64,000 nucleotides of DNA from Polychytrium aggregatum (lineage: Eukaryota; Chytridiomycota; Chytridiomycetes; Polychytriales). Location of the stretch: positions 496,001-560,000 of the forward strand of contig NW_026516220.1 of the NCBI RefSeq assembly GCF_025602895.1, given 5' to 3'. The position numbers and the translations under genes are program-made. Each line of letters begins with the position of its first letter. The first letter of the stretch is position 1. Below the pieces are notes generated by a model. The model did no database searches. It was not told where the DNA came from and saw nothing but the letters and a program-made list of their open reading frames with translations. This document shows, piece after piece, positions 1 to 12,445 of this stretch.

Positions 1-3000
1 GAAATGAATTGAGATATTTTGCCAAAGCCTGCACATGGGGAAAGCTAATCAGCATTCCAATCTCCAGGTGCATCAAGAGTGAGCATCATCTCAGCGCGTG
101 CAAATGTACCTTTGTGGGCGGAAGCGAGGCAGTGGCATGGACCATGGCTCGCCAGCCCAAAGTTTGGATCTGGTCCCAGCTATCCTCAAGAGGTTGGGCA
201 AGAGAAGGACTGTCCATCAGCCGTGTCCAAAGGAGACATATACGATTCCCCAATGGCAGCAAGTCTGTCGCGGCTCCCCACATCATCCCAAGCATACCCG
301 GACGGAACTTCCTTTGGCACGGAAACCTGCTTGCAGATCTGCACCAAGATTTCGTCGCGGAGCTCTGGGAACTTGATCCCGTATTCCATGATAGCCTGGA
401 TCGAGATGGAAAAGTCGTCTTGCTTCTTGCTGGACGGATCGAGGCATTTCAGGAGCACTGGATCAGACGAAGTGACGTGGACGAGGTCAGTCTCCAGAGT
501 GAAATATGGGCTCATTGGCTCCCTGTTTGGCCAAGTGGATTTCGTTTCGTTTCGTTGGCACTATATAGTGCTACACTGCGCTGTACAGTGCTTCATTCCC
601 TGGCTCGACTCCACATACGCTTGAAGCACTCGATCGCAGCATTGACGAGCAGATCGCTTCGCTCCGGCATTTTCGTGAGACTCATTTGGATGGGTGTCTG
701 CAAGGAGAACGGTGGTCGCCATCGTATGAGTGGGCCTTGAGCGCCATAACGGGACGATGAAAAGATGTGCAACCAGCGATTGGGGGCTGTGTCCGAGCCC
801 CATCCAACCCATGACGCCGATGCCATTCAGCCCATCATTGATCGGCCCCATCCAATCTGCATGGCATATGTGTTACGGTGGATGTCTCAACCAAACAAAC
901 CCACTTTGGAGTACTTGAGAAGTTCAGAGAGCTCGATTGGGACCATTTTGATCTTCTTGCTGATCGTCGCAAACGCACTGAGTGGCCTGTAGTGAGTCTG
1001 GAGGCAGGCGGTCATTCAGTGGCGGAATACATGTGGCACTATTCCGCTCAGAGCGTCGCTGTAGCATGCGACATCAACTTTTAGCGTCACGACATCACCA
1101 CTCAGCATCAGACACGCACCTCAAAGTTTTTCTCGGCAAAGATTTCGAGCAGGTAGTCGTCCTGAACCTTTCCTTCGAGGCTGGTGAGCGATCCCTGGAT
1201 AGCATTACACCGAGTCAGCATCCAAATTGCAGAGGGGAAGAGTACTGGCCATGTGCAATATGTCCTCGTTGGCGCCGGAAGCAGTACGTGATGTGCGAGC
1301 GCGGAGGGGGGGTACGTGTGCTCACCATTTCTTCGTTGGCTTTCTTGGCCAGGGGGTTGGACCTCATCTGCTTGGGAGGCGGCGGTGGCGGTGGAGCTAA
1401 AACAATATCAATGGGCTCGGCAGCCGGCGGAGCACCCGACTCGATAGTATCCGCAGCCTGGATGTTGGGCGCAACCTGACTGCCCTTGGACAAGTCCAGC
1501 TGGCTTCCGATCGACTTTGACGACGGTATGGCCTTGACCTGCGCTGGGGGTGGAGCGGGGCGCTTGGGAGGGCTGGTGAAGAGAGAGTCGATTTCCGAGC
1601 TCAGCTCGGCCGCCATCTGAGCCAAAATATCTGCCCCTTGGATCCGCGACTGGGCAAATGCATTGTCGTAGTCGCCAAGGAACGAGAACAAGTTGTCGAG
1701 AGGGGCAGCCTCCTCGGACACTGCTTGAGGTTCGGCTGTTCCAGCGACAGCAGAAGCGGCAGCACCCTCCTTGAGCGCTTCGGGTCGTCCGGCCTTGGCT
1801 ATGTTGGGTGCTTGAGCAGGTTTGGGCGGCACTCCCTCCTTTGCAGCGGGTTGTTTGGAAGTAGCAGCAACTGCAGTCTGGTGCTCCTGAGAAATCAGCA
1901 GAATCAGCGGCCGATGCTGGAGTGCTCTGCATTCGCCTGTATCCTTGACCAAATCACAAGGCCTCTATGCAACGGAATCATCTTTCGCCCCAGCTACAAC
2001 GAGAGAACTGAGTCTGGCGGCGCTGTAGCTGTAGCGTCGGCAGCTGGAGATGGCACGGGGCAGGACGACTCACCCTGGTCTTGGCTGCGATAGCAAACTG
2101 CTTGAGTTGCTGCATATGCAAACAGGCGAGCATGCGTGAAACGGGTGAGCGATCACAGATATCGGATGTCTCGAATCAACGAGTCGTACGCAAGCACCAT
2201 GCCAGGTTGGTGCGTTCCGTGACAGGCTTCGGCGCTATCCACAAACAGAATCAATAGCGGGCCTAGGAACAAGCATGCGGCTTCGCGCACCTGCTCTTCC
2301 TCGGCGCTCTGGTTCTTCTTGTCCGATGCGGCTTTCTGCTTCTCAAAGGCAGCTTGAGTTGACTTTGCAAGCTCCTGTGCTTCTTTGTCTGCCTTGCGCT
2401 TCTCTTCAAGCAGAGTTCTGTAATAGTCGCGAGCAAACCACCCACGAACGACTGGATGTACATCAAGGTGAGCGATACATTACAGAGAGTTGGGTATCGG
2501 GACCGGAACGGTACCCACGCTGGACGTGCAAGATGCGCTGGGCATTGACATCAAAGCGACATTTCTGACTCAATACTCACCGCTCTGAATGAGAATGACA
2601 GCCTTTCGGATCTTGAGGTAGCGACGACGGAAGTAAAAGCCGACGCAGACTATGTAGATGTTTGTGATGAGCAGGAATCGACTTGGCCGAGCATAGAGAG
2701 CACTATGAACGCCCTCTCGCTCAGCCTTGCTATGGCGATCCCCTCTGCCACCCGCCGATCAGAAATCAATCGCACTTACATTTCTGGATAACCTTGATGC
2801 TGGCCCTCATTCTTGTGTACTTTTTCTTGCACACGTATCCACGCATTACTCTTTGAATCAGCAGGATCTTGACCTTCATGATCTTGTCGGCCTCGGCCTG
2901 AAGCGCCTCCATCTATACGAGCGAGGACCAGCATCAGGTCAAAGGATTGAGTGCGACTCGGCCCGCTCTTGGAAAGGATCAGGGACCGATACTCACAGCC

Positions 3001-6000
3001 TCCATGCGCATGAAGAGTTTAGTCTTGCCGCACTGCCACAGGTCCGAGGAAATATTGGCCCCAGACATGATGGCAACAGAGAGTTGCTGAGGGTTGTCCT
3101 TTGGAGACATGCCTGGCGGGATCAGGCACTTGTAGCTAGATTGCGATACGGACGACGGAGGTGTGGCACGCATGTCGTCATGAGTACGTGAGCGGGCCGG
3201 CTCGTCAGCACTGGCGTCGCCTGCAAAGTGACTCCTACCTCTTGGGAATCTGGTCAAACGGGAGACGCATGGGATATCCCGCCTTTCGGATGCGGATCGT
3301 ATCGAGCATACCCGAGTATCGTAGCTGGGCTGGATCGAGAGATGAACATGCGATCGAATCAGCAATGGCGACCACGCGACAATCAATCTGCTACTGTACG
3401 GCATTCGCAGCATCCGCTATGAAAAGGACAGCGTTCTAACGACGCTGGGGGTCCACGAGGGAACCTACACAAAACCATCTGGTCGTCAAACACAAAGGCT
3501 TCCTTCTGCATGTTGGGCTTGATGCAGCGCACATAGTGCGGCATGGTCGATCCCAGGGTGGTGACAAGCGACACTAGCTGGTTGCGGAAGTATGCACCCG
3601 CCGTGATTTTGCCGCCTGCCTTGCCCGCAGGGGCCCCTTTTCCACCGCCGCTGGGCTCTTCTGCCTTCTGGGGGAAAATCCGGGCGACGAGCTTGTAGCT
3701 TGAGGTTCGCAATAGGTCGTATATCTCATCCTGGATCGCATCCTTGTTCTTCTCCAGGAAAGAAACGACGACGTAGGTCACCTAGACGATAAGTCATACA
3801 AGTCAGCGATGTAATCCCTCCCCCCTCCCTTGACAGGACTGCTTCGCACTCTGGTCCGTCATGCTGCAGCAGCCGCATGCGTCGGCTCGACGGTTACCGT
3901 TCCGGCATAATGCTTCACTCCAAACACGCCCTTTTGTGTTCGAGCCTTGACATAGTGCGGGTTCTTGATAAGGCCTTGGTCCATCTTCTGGAGCCAGCCA
4001 TCATCAGATCCCTTTGGAAACTTTGTTTCTTCGTCGAGCAGCGCCAATACGCCTGCAGGCTTGGCCTGCAATGCAAGTGGCGTCGTTTGTCTGTGAGTTA
4101 CAACGGCAGTCGAAAGTTTGTCGAGCCGACACTTGCAGACAGAACATTACCTCAATCAGATCAAGACACAGCTGGTTGTCGGTAAAGGTGATCTTGCTCC
4201 ACTTGATGGCTTCTTTGTCGTACTATGTAGCGCAAGCGAGCAGGCGTTGCACATGCACAGTTCAATGGCATGTTTTGATTGGTTGGTTGTCCGTCTGTGT
4301 TTCTATCTGTCCGTCTGTGTTTCTGTCTGTCCGTCTGTGTTTCTGTCTGTCTGGGAAAGCTCCAGGGTTTCACCGTGTAAACGTGCCGCTCACCTCCTCC
4401 TGCTCCAGTTTGAATATGAACTGGTTGAAGAACTGCTGGAGCTTTTCATTGGTGTAGTTGATGCAGAACTGCTCAAAGCTGTTGATCTGGTCGAGGAGAA
4501 AAGCGATGCAGTATCGACGGGGATGGTATTAGCACAAAGCCCAGCTGGCACGCGATCCAATCTTGCTGAGCATGACCTACCGCAAAGTCTGTCAGAGGTT
4601 GCCGCATGGCGGTACAAAAGTCAGCAACGGGGCTGTGTCAGATCATTTGTGGAAACACTGTGATACACGAACAGCTGTGGTGGAGCTCAAAGCCGCACCT
4701 TCAAAGCCAAAAATATCGAGCACACCGACAAACTTGGCCGAGGCCTGCTTGGTCTTCAGGGCTTGATTGATGAACTCGACAATGCGCTGGAACAGATTGT
4801 CGTAGATGGCCTTGGCGATCGAGTCGCGGTTGTCGGTCGCCTGCAATTTGTAAGCAGCCATGTCCAGACGTGAGCCAAGGCGGGTTGCTGGATCCATCAG
4901 AGAGGCGCCGCGGTATCCTATCGGCAGAGTGTCCGCGGGCTCTCGTGTAGGGGGCAATAATGAGACGCCGACATGCTGTGCTCATACCTGGGATCCTTTC
5001 AGAGGAACCATGGTCACATCTCCGCGAACAACAAGGCGTCGGAAGCACAGCGCCTCGGCAAGCTTCTCAGCGTTCACGCCGAGAAGCTTCGCGACCAGAT
5101 CGACGACCGATCGATCCTTGATGGAGACGGTATTGTCCTTGGCGGCGTCTTGGTCAAAGGCAATGTTGCCGACCCAAAGGATTGCGGAGAGCGTTCGCAT
5201 GGTGCTCTCGATGTCCTCGGTCTCCATTTTAAGGACGGTGAAGGCAAGCTTGAGCTTTTCAAAGTTCTTTTCGTCGGACACGCCATGGAGATCGATGCAT
5301 CCGCTCTGGCTCATGTAATAGTACGCCTCAGGGTCCTCGATACTGTACTTTGACCTTTCGTCCTCGTTGGAGCCACGCAGAAGCTCGTAAAAGACGTGGT
5401 AGTTCCTCTCTGTCTTGGCCTGCTTGACGACACGCGATTTCTCGAGAAGGTAGTTGATAATGCCGGCGCCGATGATGCGGGTATTTTTGTCAAAATGGAT
5501 TTGAATGAACTTGCCAAAGCGCGAGGAGTTGTTGTTGCGGACAGTTTTGGCATTTCCTGGCGGGACATGCAGCGAGAGACATGAGTGCCGGGTGGGAGGG
5601 GTCAGCAAAATGGCGATGTGGGTGAGGGGCAAAGCAGGTGTTCAATGATCAGCCTCAACGCCGGTGACAATGAGATGAGCAGCGTTTGGCTCAGATAGCT
5701 GTTCATAACTGGGGGTTGTGTGGCACGATGTGATATCGAGACAGCTTTGACGGTGGGGTCGGTGTTAACACTCACCAAAGCTCTCAAGCACAGTGTTGGC
5801 TTCCAGGATTTGCTGCTCGACCCACGACTCTTGCGACTGCGTCGAAGTAACAAAGGTCAAGTACTGCAGAATCAGCTTGGTGCTCTCGCTCTTGCCAGCT
5901 CCAGATTCGCCGCTGATGATCACAGCTTGGTTGCCTTTCCCGTTCTTGACGTTTCCATAAGCTTGCTCAGCAATGGCAAAGATGTGTGGAGGCCGATCGA

Positions 6001-6813
6001 GCAGCCGCTTGGCCTGGTATGTCTTCATGTTGTTCTGGTTGGGAAGGGGCACGTTGCCGAGCAGGTGTCAGCGGATGCGGCATGGCAGTCTCGCTGACGG
6101 AGGATTTTTCTGAACGACCACATAAGCACACTAAGGGGCAGGCTGCCCTGTCAGAGGCATCTTACCAGACTGTAGATCTCGAGGTTCTCAAACGGATTCA
6201 TGGCAACCAGAATCGATCCAGTGAACGTCTGTGCAGCGCGAGCAAGAGCTAAGTGATGGAGGCTCGTGTGGCCGTGCTGGCGGCTGTGACGGTCACGCCG
6301 TGAACGATGCTGAGTGGGCTGCGAGTGGCCAAGCCCATGCTATGCCATCAAGTAGCGAATGTGCATGTGGCAGATGTAGAATGGCTTGGCTGGCGCTGAG
6401 ATTGAAACTGCGACTGCGATTGCAACTGCGAGTTTCGGCAGAGTTCCGGGCGGAGATGAATGGATTCCAGCGCCAGGGGGCGAGACTTACATAGATTCTC
6501 CGTTGATCGTAGCGGATTCTCAAGTTTTCCATAATCGCTTCCTCTGTCAGCTCCGTCAGGGTGGTCATGTCACCAACCCCGATTCCCTCTGAGCGTGTGC
6601 ATCCGAGGCCACACAGCGTGATGCGTCGGCAGCGAGCGACACCGGAGCAGCGGCAGGAAGGGAATGAGTACCTGCAACGACATACTATGATGGGTATGCA
6701 CCTGGACAAGGATGCCAGCAGGCGTGGGTGGTATTGACGACGTAGGGCAGTGTACACAGCGCGGGTAGTATAGCCAGAACACGACTCGTACCGCTGAATT
6801 CTGCGTCGGCCAT
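1..6813 (-). CDS. Unconventional myosin with MyTH4 tail (3' end beyond window)
   Basis: Actin-based motor; 23 exons in the window, about 1167 residues, open at the left edge. Exons (minus): 6813-6792, 6588-6491, 6228-6166, 6034-5776, 5556-4988, 4840-4699, 4588-4581, 4486-4394, 4222-4151, 4065-3898, 3781-3469, 3329-3239, 3135-2997, 2912-2780, 2649-2581, 2451-2291, 2109-2074, 1886-1326, 1194-1120, 997-905, 697-619, 457-298, 179-110, 28-1. Phases agree throughout. The motor (about 1-680) has P-loop GESGAGKS near 103, switch [10 protein letters not shown] near 155 and switch II DIFGFEDF near 379; it lacks an N-terminal SH3-like domain. The TEDS position is Asp. Three IQ motifs follow, then a charged helix, a linker with [11 protein letters not shown], a run of prolines, and a MyTH4 domain from about residue 999 ([14 protein letters not shown]). 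A FERM domain probably follows outside the window. Class not assigned. Confidence 0.93.
4290..4349. repeat. 3 x 20-bp tandem repeat in a myosin intron
   Basis: Three near-identical 20-bp units rich in CTGT/CCGT, one with a single A/G difference, inside the intron between 4393 and 4223. On the myosin sense strand the array reads purine/A-C rich. No coding role. Confidence 0.85.
4581..4588 (-). other. 8-nt microexon in the myosin switch II region
   Basis: The preceding exon ends in phase 1 inside the switch II motif DIFGFE, and the next begins [15 protein letters not shown]. Between them an AG acceptor (4590-4589) and a GTAGGT donor (from 4580) bracket ACTTTGCG, which supplies Asp-Phe-Ala and restores the invariant DIFGFEDFA-NSFEQ sequence. 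Without these eight bases the frame is lost. Flanking introns are 110 and 94 nt. Confidence 0.88.
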
Positions 6814-8088
6814 TGCGTCGGTCTGGTCGTGGGAAATGCAGAGATGCTGTGGGCAACAAGGCGGGTCAGTGCTTTTGCGGGATCAGCTGGGACGGCGGCT
6901 TGTGGGATGACTCAAATCTCAGAGCCAGAGAAACAAATGGATGTTGTAGGGAGTCTGGGAACGGATGGAGTTTTGTTTTTATTTTATAGGATGCACTGAG
7001 TGAGCGACGGATCTGCTGCGGCTGGAGCCGTGGGAAGCCCAGAGTGATGTCATTGAACTCTGGTCGAATGATTGGGAGGAGCAGGGTGCGAAGGGCGGTG
7101 TGGCAATAGTGCGACGACGACGGCCGAGAGGGGAAGCCGCAGAGATGATGTGAGAAGCTGTGTGTGGTGTATGGTGGTGTATGGTGGTGTATGGTGGTGT
7201 ATGGTGGTGTATGGTGGTGTATGGTGGTGTATGGTGGTGTATGGTGGTGTATGGTGGTGTATGGTGGTGTATGGTGGTGTATGGTGGTGTATGGTGGTGT
7301 ATGGTGGTGTTGGGAGATGCAGAGAGATGCAGAGAGATGCAGGGAGATGCAAAGGAGGTTGGCAGCGCGCGGGTGGGGGCAGGGCTGTGTGTGTGTGGGC
7401 TGTGGAGTTGCTGGTGCCTGCGTGCACTGAACAGCGCGACGACACGGCACAGAACGCGGCACCGACACAGAACGCAGTCGCACACACACACGTGCGGGCC
7501 GCACAGCAACAACAGCGACAGCAACAACGGCAGCCATCCACAGCAGCGACACACACACACGCGCGCGGCACATGTCTCCTCCTCGCATGAGCGAGACGGC
7601 CAATCCTCTTCTCGCCGCGCCTCGCCTCGCCGCCTGCGGTCTTTGCATTTTTATGCCCGTTTTGCCCTCCGGCCCTGGTCGATCCTCGATCAACCTGCCC
7701 ACTCCAGCGATCTGCTCGTCCTCTCCTTCCCCCCCGTCGTCCCTGCCGTCTGCCCAGTGCTCCGTCTCTGTTGCACCCCAGGGCCGACGAGTTCGATTCC
7801 TCCGCTTCGGGTTGTTCTCGCCGCCAAGCCCTCAGCGCCGTTTCTCCCCCTTCTGTCTCCCTCCGATTGTGGCCCTGCGGACATCATCCCGCCTTTTTTC
7901 CAGAGTCCTGTGTTCGATCGCCAGAGCCCAGAGCCCAGCACCCGCGCTCTCGCTGCTGTATATTGTCTCCTGTCGTTAGCGCTAGATCCCTTCTGTATTT
8001 ATTAGGACTTTCTCGTCCACCCTTTGATCCATCGCATCTGCTCTTTGCCTCGTTCCCGTTGTGTCCCTGATTGTTCTCGGTTGTTGCC
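6814..8088. promoter_or_regulatory. Divergent promoter region, myosin (-) and zinc-knuckle gene (+)
   Basis: 1.27 kb between two divergent start codons, so it must hold both 5' regions. It contains the 10-bp repeat array at 7171-7350 and a C/T-rich stretch near 7600-8088 leading to the plus-strand gene. I see no convincing TATA box. Long ORFs here on both strands are repeat or compositional artefacts. Confidence 0.6.
7171..7350. repeat. 14 x 10-bp minisatellite plus adjoining 10-bp repeat
   Basis: Fourteen exact copies of ATGGTGGTGT run from 7171 to 7310. They are followed without a gap by about four copies of a different decamer (agagagatgc type) to 7350. The array is strongly G/T versus A/C asymmetric. 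It lies within the myosin 5' region, about 360 to 540 bp upstream of that start codon. Confidence 0.97.
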
Positions 8089-11000
8089 ATGTTCGCCGCC
8101 ATTCCAAACAGAGTCTCCCAGTCGGTCTGCAGGACCGTCAAGCCTCCAAAGGCCCACCCGACGCCCTCATCGTTCTCGTCGTCGTCGGGCTCGGTGGCCT
8201 CGATCTCGACCCCGTCCAACATCATCGGCGACCCCACCAAGCCGGCCTCGTCCAGATCCTCGGTTCGTTCCTCGACTCTGTCCCGTGCCGACGATGCCAT
8301 CAAGCCATTCCCACCCAAGGTAATTGCTGCTTGCCGGCGGACCCCCACCCGGCTTGGTCGCTCTCGCCACAGGAGGGCTCTGACTCATCCCTCGGCCTGC
8401 GCCAGCCACCTGTTTCTTCCTCTCACCCCAACCATCCTGCTCGCCGTCTCGTTGCCTTGCATCAACTTCGCTGCCGACCCCACATCCCGCACCCGTCGCT
8501 CATGCACGCTATGCACGCCATACTCGCTCCGACGCAGTCCCGTCCGCCGCTGCTGCCATTTCCGCTTGCACTCATTCATATCATTGTGCTACAGGAACGG
8601 GATTCGTTGCTCATGAAGCGAACCATATCCTCTCCGCCGGCTCTCTTTGCTGCCCCTATTCCTGTCTCGGCCCCGGTGCCGACTCCAGCTCCGACCATCG
8701 CTGTCGTCGAGCCTACGCCTTCGCGTGCTCCCGTCCGACCCCAGCGACGTCCGTCGAACATCTCAAAGCTGGATTCCCATCATCGCTTTGCCTCAAAGTA
8801 CCGACTGCACACTGCCAACGCCAACAACGTCCCGACGAAGCAGCAGCAGCGACATGCTTCCACTGCGTCGGCCTCGCCCGCGACCCCTCCCTCCTCGAAG
8901 AAAAAGTCGACTGGTCTGCTTTGCAGTGTCTGTGGTCTCACCGGCCACTCCCACCGATCGTGCCCCACCAAGCAGCGCCCTGCCGAGTCCCTGCGCACCC
9001 CAAAGGGCAAGGCCTTTGCGTCCTCCTCGGCAGCCAAAGTCGAGGCCAAGATTCGCTCTGTCCAGACGACGGCCCCAGTCAAGGACGCTCTCGCCAAAGG
9101 CAGCAGTGCCCCCAGCCCGCCAGCTGCTGCTGCTACTGCTGCCGTCGCGTCCTCAGATGCCGATTCCCAGTATCTCGCGGCCACATCTCTCTTTGTCACA
9201 AGACTCATCCACATGGAGCCGGAGACGCAGCTGTTTGCGTCTGTCATGGCCACCCCGGGCGCCGAGACCACTCCGGAGTCGCAGGCAGTCCCCAGCCCGG
9301 CGCCTGCAGCTGATCCCGCCCTGGACTCGCTCTCCTCCTCGACGGAAAGTGTGCCGCCTCCCGTGCCTGAGAAAGACACACCTCCCGCAAAGCAGGTTGT
9401 GTTTCCCACTCTCTCTTTCCTCAAGGCCGATATTGCGCTGCAGCACTCGCTTGGTGCCGTCCAAAAGGTCTACGGCGAGCCCTTGGAGTCGCCCGTAGCT
9501 ACCAGCAGCCCCGCTACGGCCGCTTTGGCACACGGATCGACTATCGCAGAGACAACAGCACCCCGTCCCGAGGCCTCTGCCAAGGACCACCTCGACTCGT
9601 CCGCTACTGATCTCCGGCTCACCGATGCGACTCCCAGTAGCATCATCCCAACAGAAGTCGCTTCTGGAGCCCACTCGCTGATCAATGCTCCCCGCGTCGC
9701 CTCAGATATCATGGTGCCTCCCAAGGTCGAGACTGCCCTTGCCACCCCGACCCGCAGCGCCGCTAATCTTCCGGCAGTTCAGCGCACTTTCCCGGTGTCG
9801 CTCGAGTTGGGCAGCAGTATCCAGCACCGTGTCTCGCTTGTCCCACTCGTGCCCATGGCCAGCCATCTGGCTATCGTTGAGCCTGTCCCTACCGCTGTGG
9901 CTCTGCAGCCCACTGCCGAGGCATTCCTCACAGTCGAGCCAGCCCTGCCGCTTTCGCATGATTTGGTTGGCGCCGAGCCTGCTTCGGCAGCCGTCACTGC
10001 ACCAGTGAGCATCCTGATCGAGCCCAAGGTCGACATGCCATCGCAGGCCCCGTCCATGCCATCGGCTGCAGCACTGGTCGAAGAGCCGTCCCGGATCTCT
10101 CCTCGGGCCTCTGTCGGCAAGCAACGCAGACGCCTCTTCCGTGATCAAAGTCACGTTCCTCTGCGCCGCCTCACCGTCGCGGATATTCAGCAACGCTTTG
10201 TGAACGATACAGTGTTCCATCGCATGATAGGCAAGGCTCTCAGCGTCGTCCATCGCCCATTCAACCGCAAGGATCGCGCACAACCGGCCGAAAAGGCCAG
10301 TGCAAGTGCCCCCATAGATTCGAAGCTTATATTCAAGCCCCTGCGCAAGCCCAAAGCTGTCCGGCCCAAGCCCAAGCAGCTGGCGCTCGACTTTTTGCCG
10401 CCCTCGATATTCCAAATCAAGCCCATCCGAACAGCGCCCATCGCTCAGCGCTTGCCCACTCCTCCCCTGGAGTTCCTCTCGCTGTCGCCCCTGTCGCTCC
10501 TTCCCAACAAGCCCTTCCGCAGTCCCCAGAAGGGCATTGCTCCTCGCCGACCCAATGCGTTGGCTCATCCGCTGCTCCGTGAAACCGGCGTTGGGCTTTT
10601 GCGGACCCCTTCGGCGACGAACTTGGCGTCCGTGCGACCCCCGAAATCCCTCGGGCTCTCGATCTTTGCCCAGGTCTCGAGCGAGTTCCTGATGTCGAAC
10701 CATGACGGCCCCATCGGACCCAAGTCCTTCACCCTGCCCGGCTCACTGGACCCAGTCCAGCTGGGCTCTCGCAAGAAATCCAATCGCCCCAGCTTCGAAG
10801 CCCGTCCGTTCCTGCTGCCTGTCCATGAGCAGCTCAAGTATTTCCCCCACCAGTCCCGCGTATGTATTGCCAGCGCAGCGGATTGCGTGCCATACGATTT
10901 TATGTTTCCGGAGTCGCTGCATCTATCCGCCCTTTCTGCTTCAATCTGCTCGGCTCGCCCTGCGTGCCCAACTGGTTACCTCTGACAACAGCGCTTCCTG

Positions 11001-12445
11001 TTCTCACCCGTCTCTGTCGATGCTCGTTGGTTTAGGCCCCGTCCGTCCGAGTCCGATCGTTCCACTCTCAACCCGACTTTTTGCTTCCTCTCGCGCCCGT
11101 GCCGCCCTCGGTCGTGTGTCCCTACGTCGACCACAAGGAGGGCGAGGAGGAAGTGGAGCTGACTCCCGAGCCCCCAGCCTTCATCGAGACCACCAGCCCA
11201 CAACGGCCAAAGATGATCATGGTCTCGCTCCGAAACCTCTTTACCTTCTACAGCATTTCGGATGAGCGATCCTGGATCGCCGAGTCTGAGCGCATCGCTG
11301 CCTGGATCACCACCAAGGCGCGCTCCTACGCCTGTCTCCTGCTGGCCCTGATGGCGCGCACGGCCGAGTCGGCGTTTGCCTGGATGGACCGACAAATCTC
11401 GAGTGACATCAAGGAGGAAATCAAGCTCATCCAAACCTACATCCACACATGCATTGAAATCCGCATCCGCCTCGATCTCCCCCTGCTCTTCCCCAACGAG
11501 TACATCACCGACTCGTCTGGTGCCATCGTCGGCCTGACCCGTCCGGTGCATCTGCTCGCCATCCGCTACCTGGGACGCATCGTGGCCCATGTCGTGCTGC
11601 GCCTCGCCCGCATCCAGCCGCTCAACCGCGACGACCAGATCAGCAGTGCCGAGAGCGTCCCCATGTCGCGATCCGCCTCGAACTCATCCTATAGCAGCTC
11701 CGCTGCTGCCATCCTGCCCCCAACCCTCGACCCCCCTGCCACCAGGAGCCTCGATTTGACCGCAACCCCTGCTGCGGGATGGACCCACGACTCTACCGAC
11801 CGACCCCGCTTCGCCATCGAGCCTGACAACACACCCGACGCCGATTCTATGAACCCTCCTCTGCTGTCGCTCAAAACCGACCGTCTGCTTCTGCAGTACG
11901 AGTGCAGCATCTCGCCCTCATCCTCCCCCAACCTTTCCGACGAGCTCAGCAACGCTCTCCTTCGCGAGCACGAGCTCTATGCTCGCTCCGAATCGGTGCC
12001 TCATAGCCGCCCAGACACTCCCGATTCTGTGGCCCACTCTGCCCCTCACTGGCAGCACTCCCGCCGTACCTCGAGTACCTGGGATGTCGACAGCCCGTCG
12101 CTGTTTGCCTCTAGCCCCGCCACCTTTGCCTCCAGTCCCGCCGTCCATACCGCCAACCCCGCCGTCTTTACTTCCAGCCCAGCTACAAACACCTCGAGCC
12201 CAACGACTCTCACCTCCACGCCCACCGCTGCCAACCGAGTTCCCTCGCAGCCCGTGCACGTCGATATCATGCCGCTGCCCACCCAGATCTTTGTCAAGGA
12301 GGGCAACGCCGAGTGGGAGGCCTTCAGAGTCAAGGGCGCCGGCATCCCCGAAGAGGTCCTTTGGATCGAATATCAGTATCTGAAGACCACCGGTTGCCTG
12401 AGCGCTGCGTACGACCAGAGCCTGCGCGAAGTCGATGCCTGGTGA
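8089..12445 (+). CDS. Orphan 1301-aa Ser/Pro/Ala-rich protein with CCHC zinc knuckle
   Basis: Three exons: 8089-8319, 8595-10859, 11036-12445, all joined in phase 0, with GTAATT and GTATGT donors. Family not recognised. Visible parts: a low-complexity Ser/Thr N-terminus; one CX2CX4HX4C zinc knuckle at about residues 187-200 (CSVCGLTGHSHRSC), a motif that usually binds RNA or single-stranded DNA; a long Ala/Pro/Val-rich middle; a basic patch near 9.9-10.4 kb; and in exon 3 a predicted helical block (from SLRNLFTFYSISDERSW to LRLARIQPLNRDDQ) that looks like a folded domain. Near the C-terminus are about six imperfect heptads of the type SSPATFA. The ATG at 8089 fits; upstream is C/T-rich. Possible RNA-associated protein, by inference only. 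Confidence 0.75.
12100..12236 (+). repeat. Imperfect 21-bp coding repeats (SSPAxxx heptads)
   Basis: Inside exon 3 of the zinc-knuckle gene, about six consecutive heptapeptides follow the pattern Ser-Ser-Pro-Ala/Thr-x-x-x (SSPATFA, SSPAVHT, ANPAVFT, SSPATNT, SSPTTLT). The DNA has diverged, so this is an old expansion of a disordered, potentially phosphorylated segment. Confidence 0.75.

Noticed and set aside
7160-8005. 281-codon plus-strand ORF with VVYGGVWWCM repeats (and minus-strand TTIHHHTPPY counterpart)
   Set aside because: Pure translation of the 10-bp array in a promoter; open in several frames because the unit length is not a multiple of three and contains no stop.
8922-8963. CCHC knuckle as a sign of a retrotransposon gag
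   Set aside because: No protease, reverse transcriptase, integrase or terminal repeats nearby; the gene is spliced and has a unique C-terminal domain.
9702-10703. 333-codon minus-strand ORF opposite the zinc-knuckle gene
   Set aside because: Antisense shadow of a long GC-rich exon; no motif, and the plus strand has phase-correct splicing.
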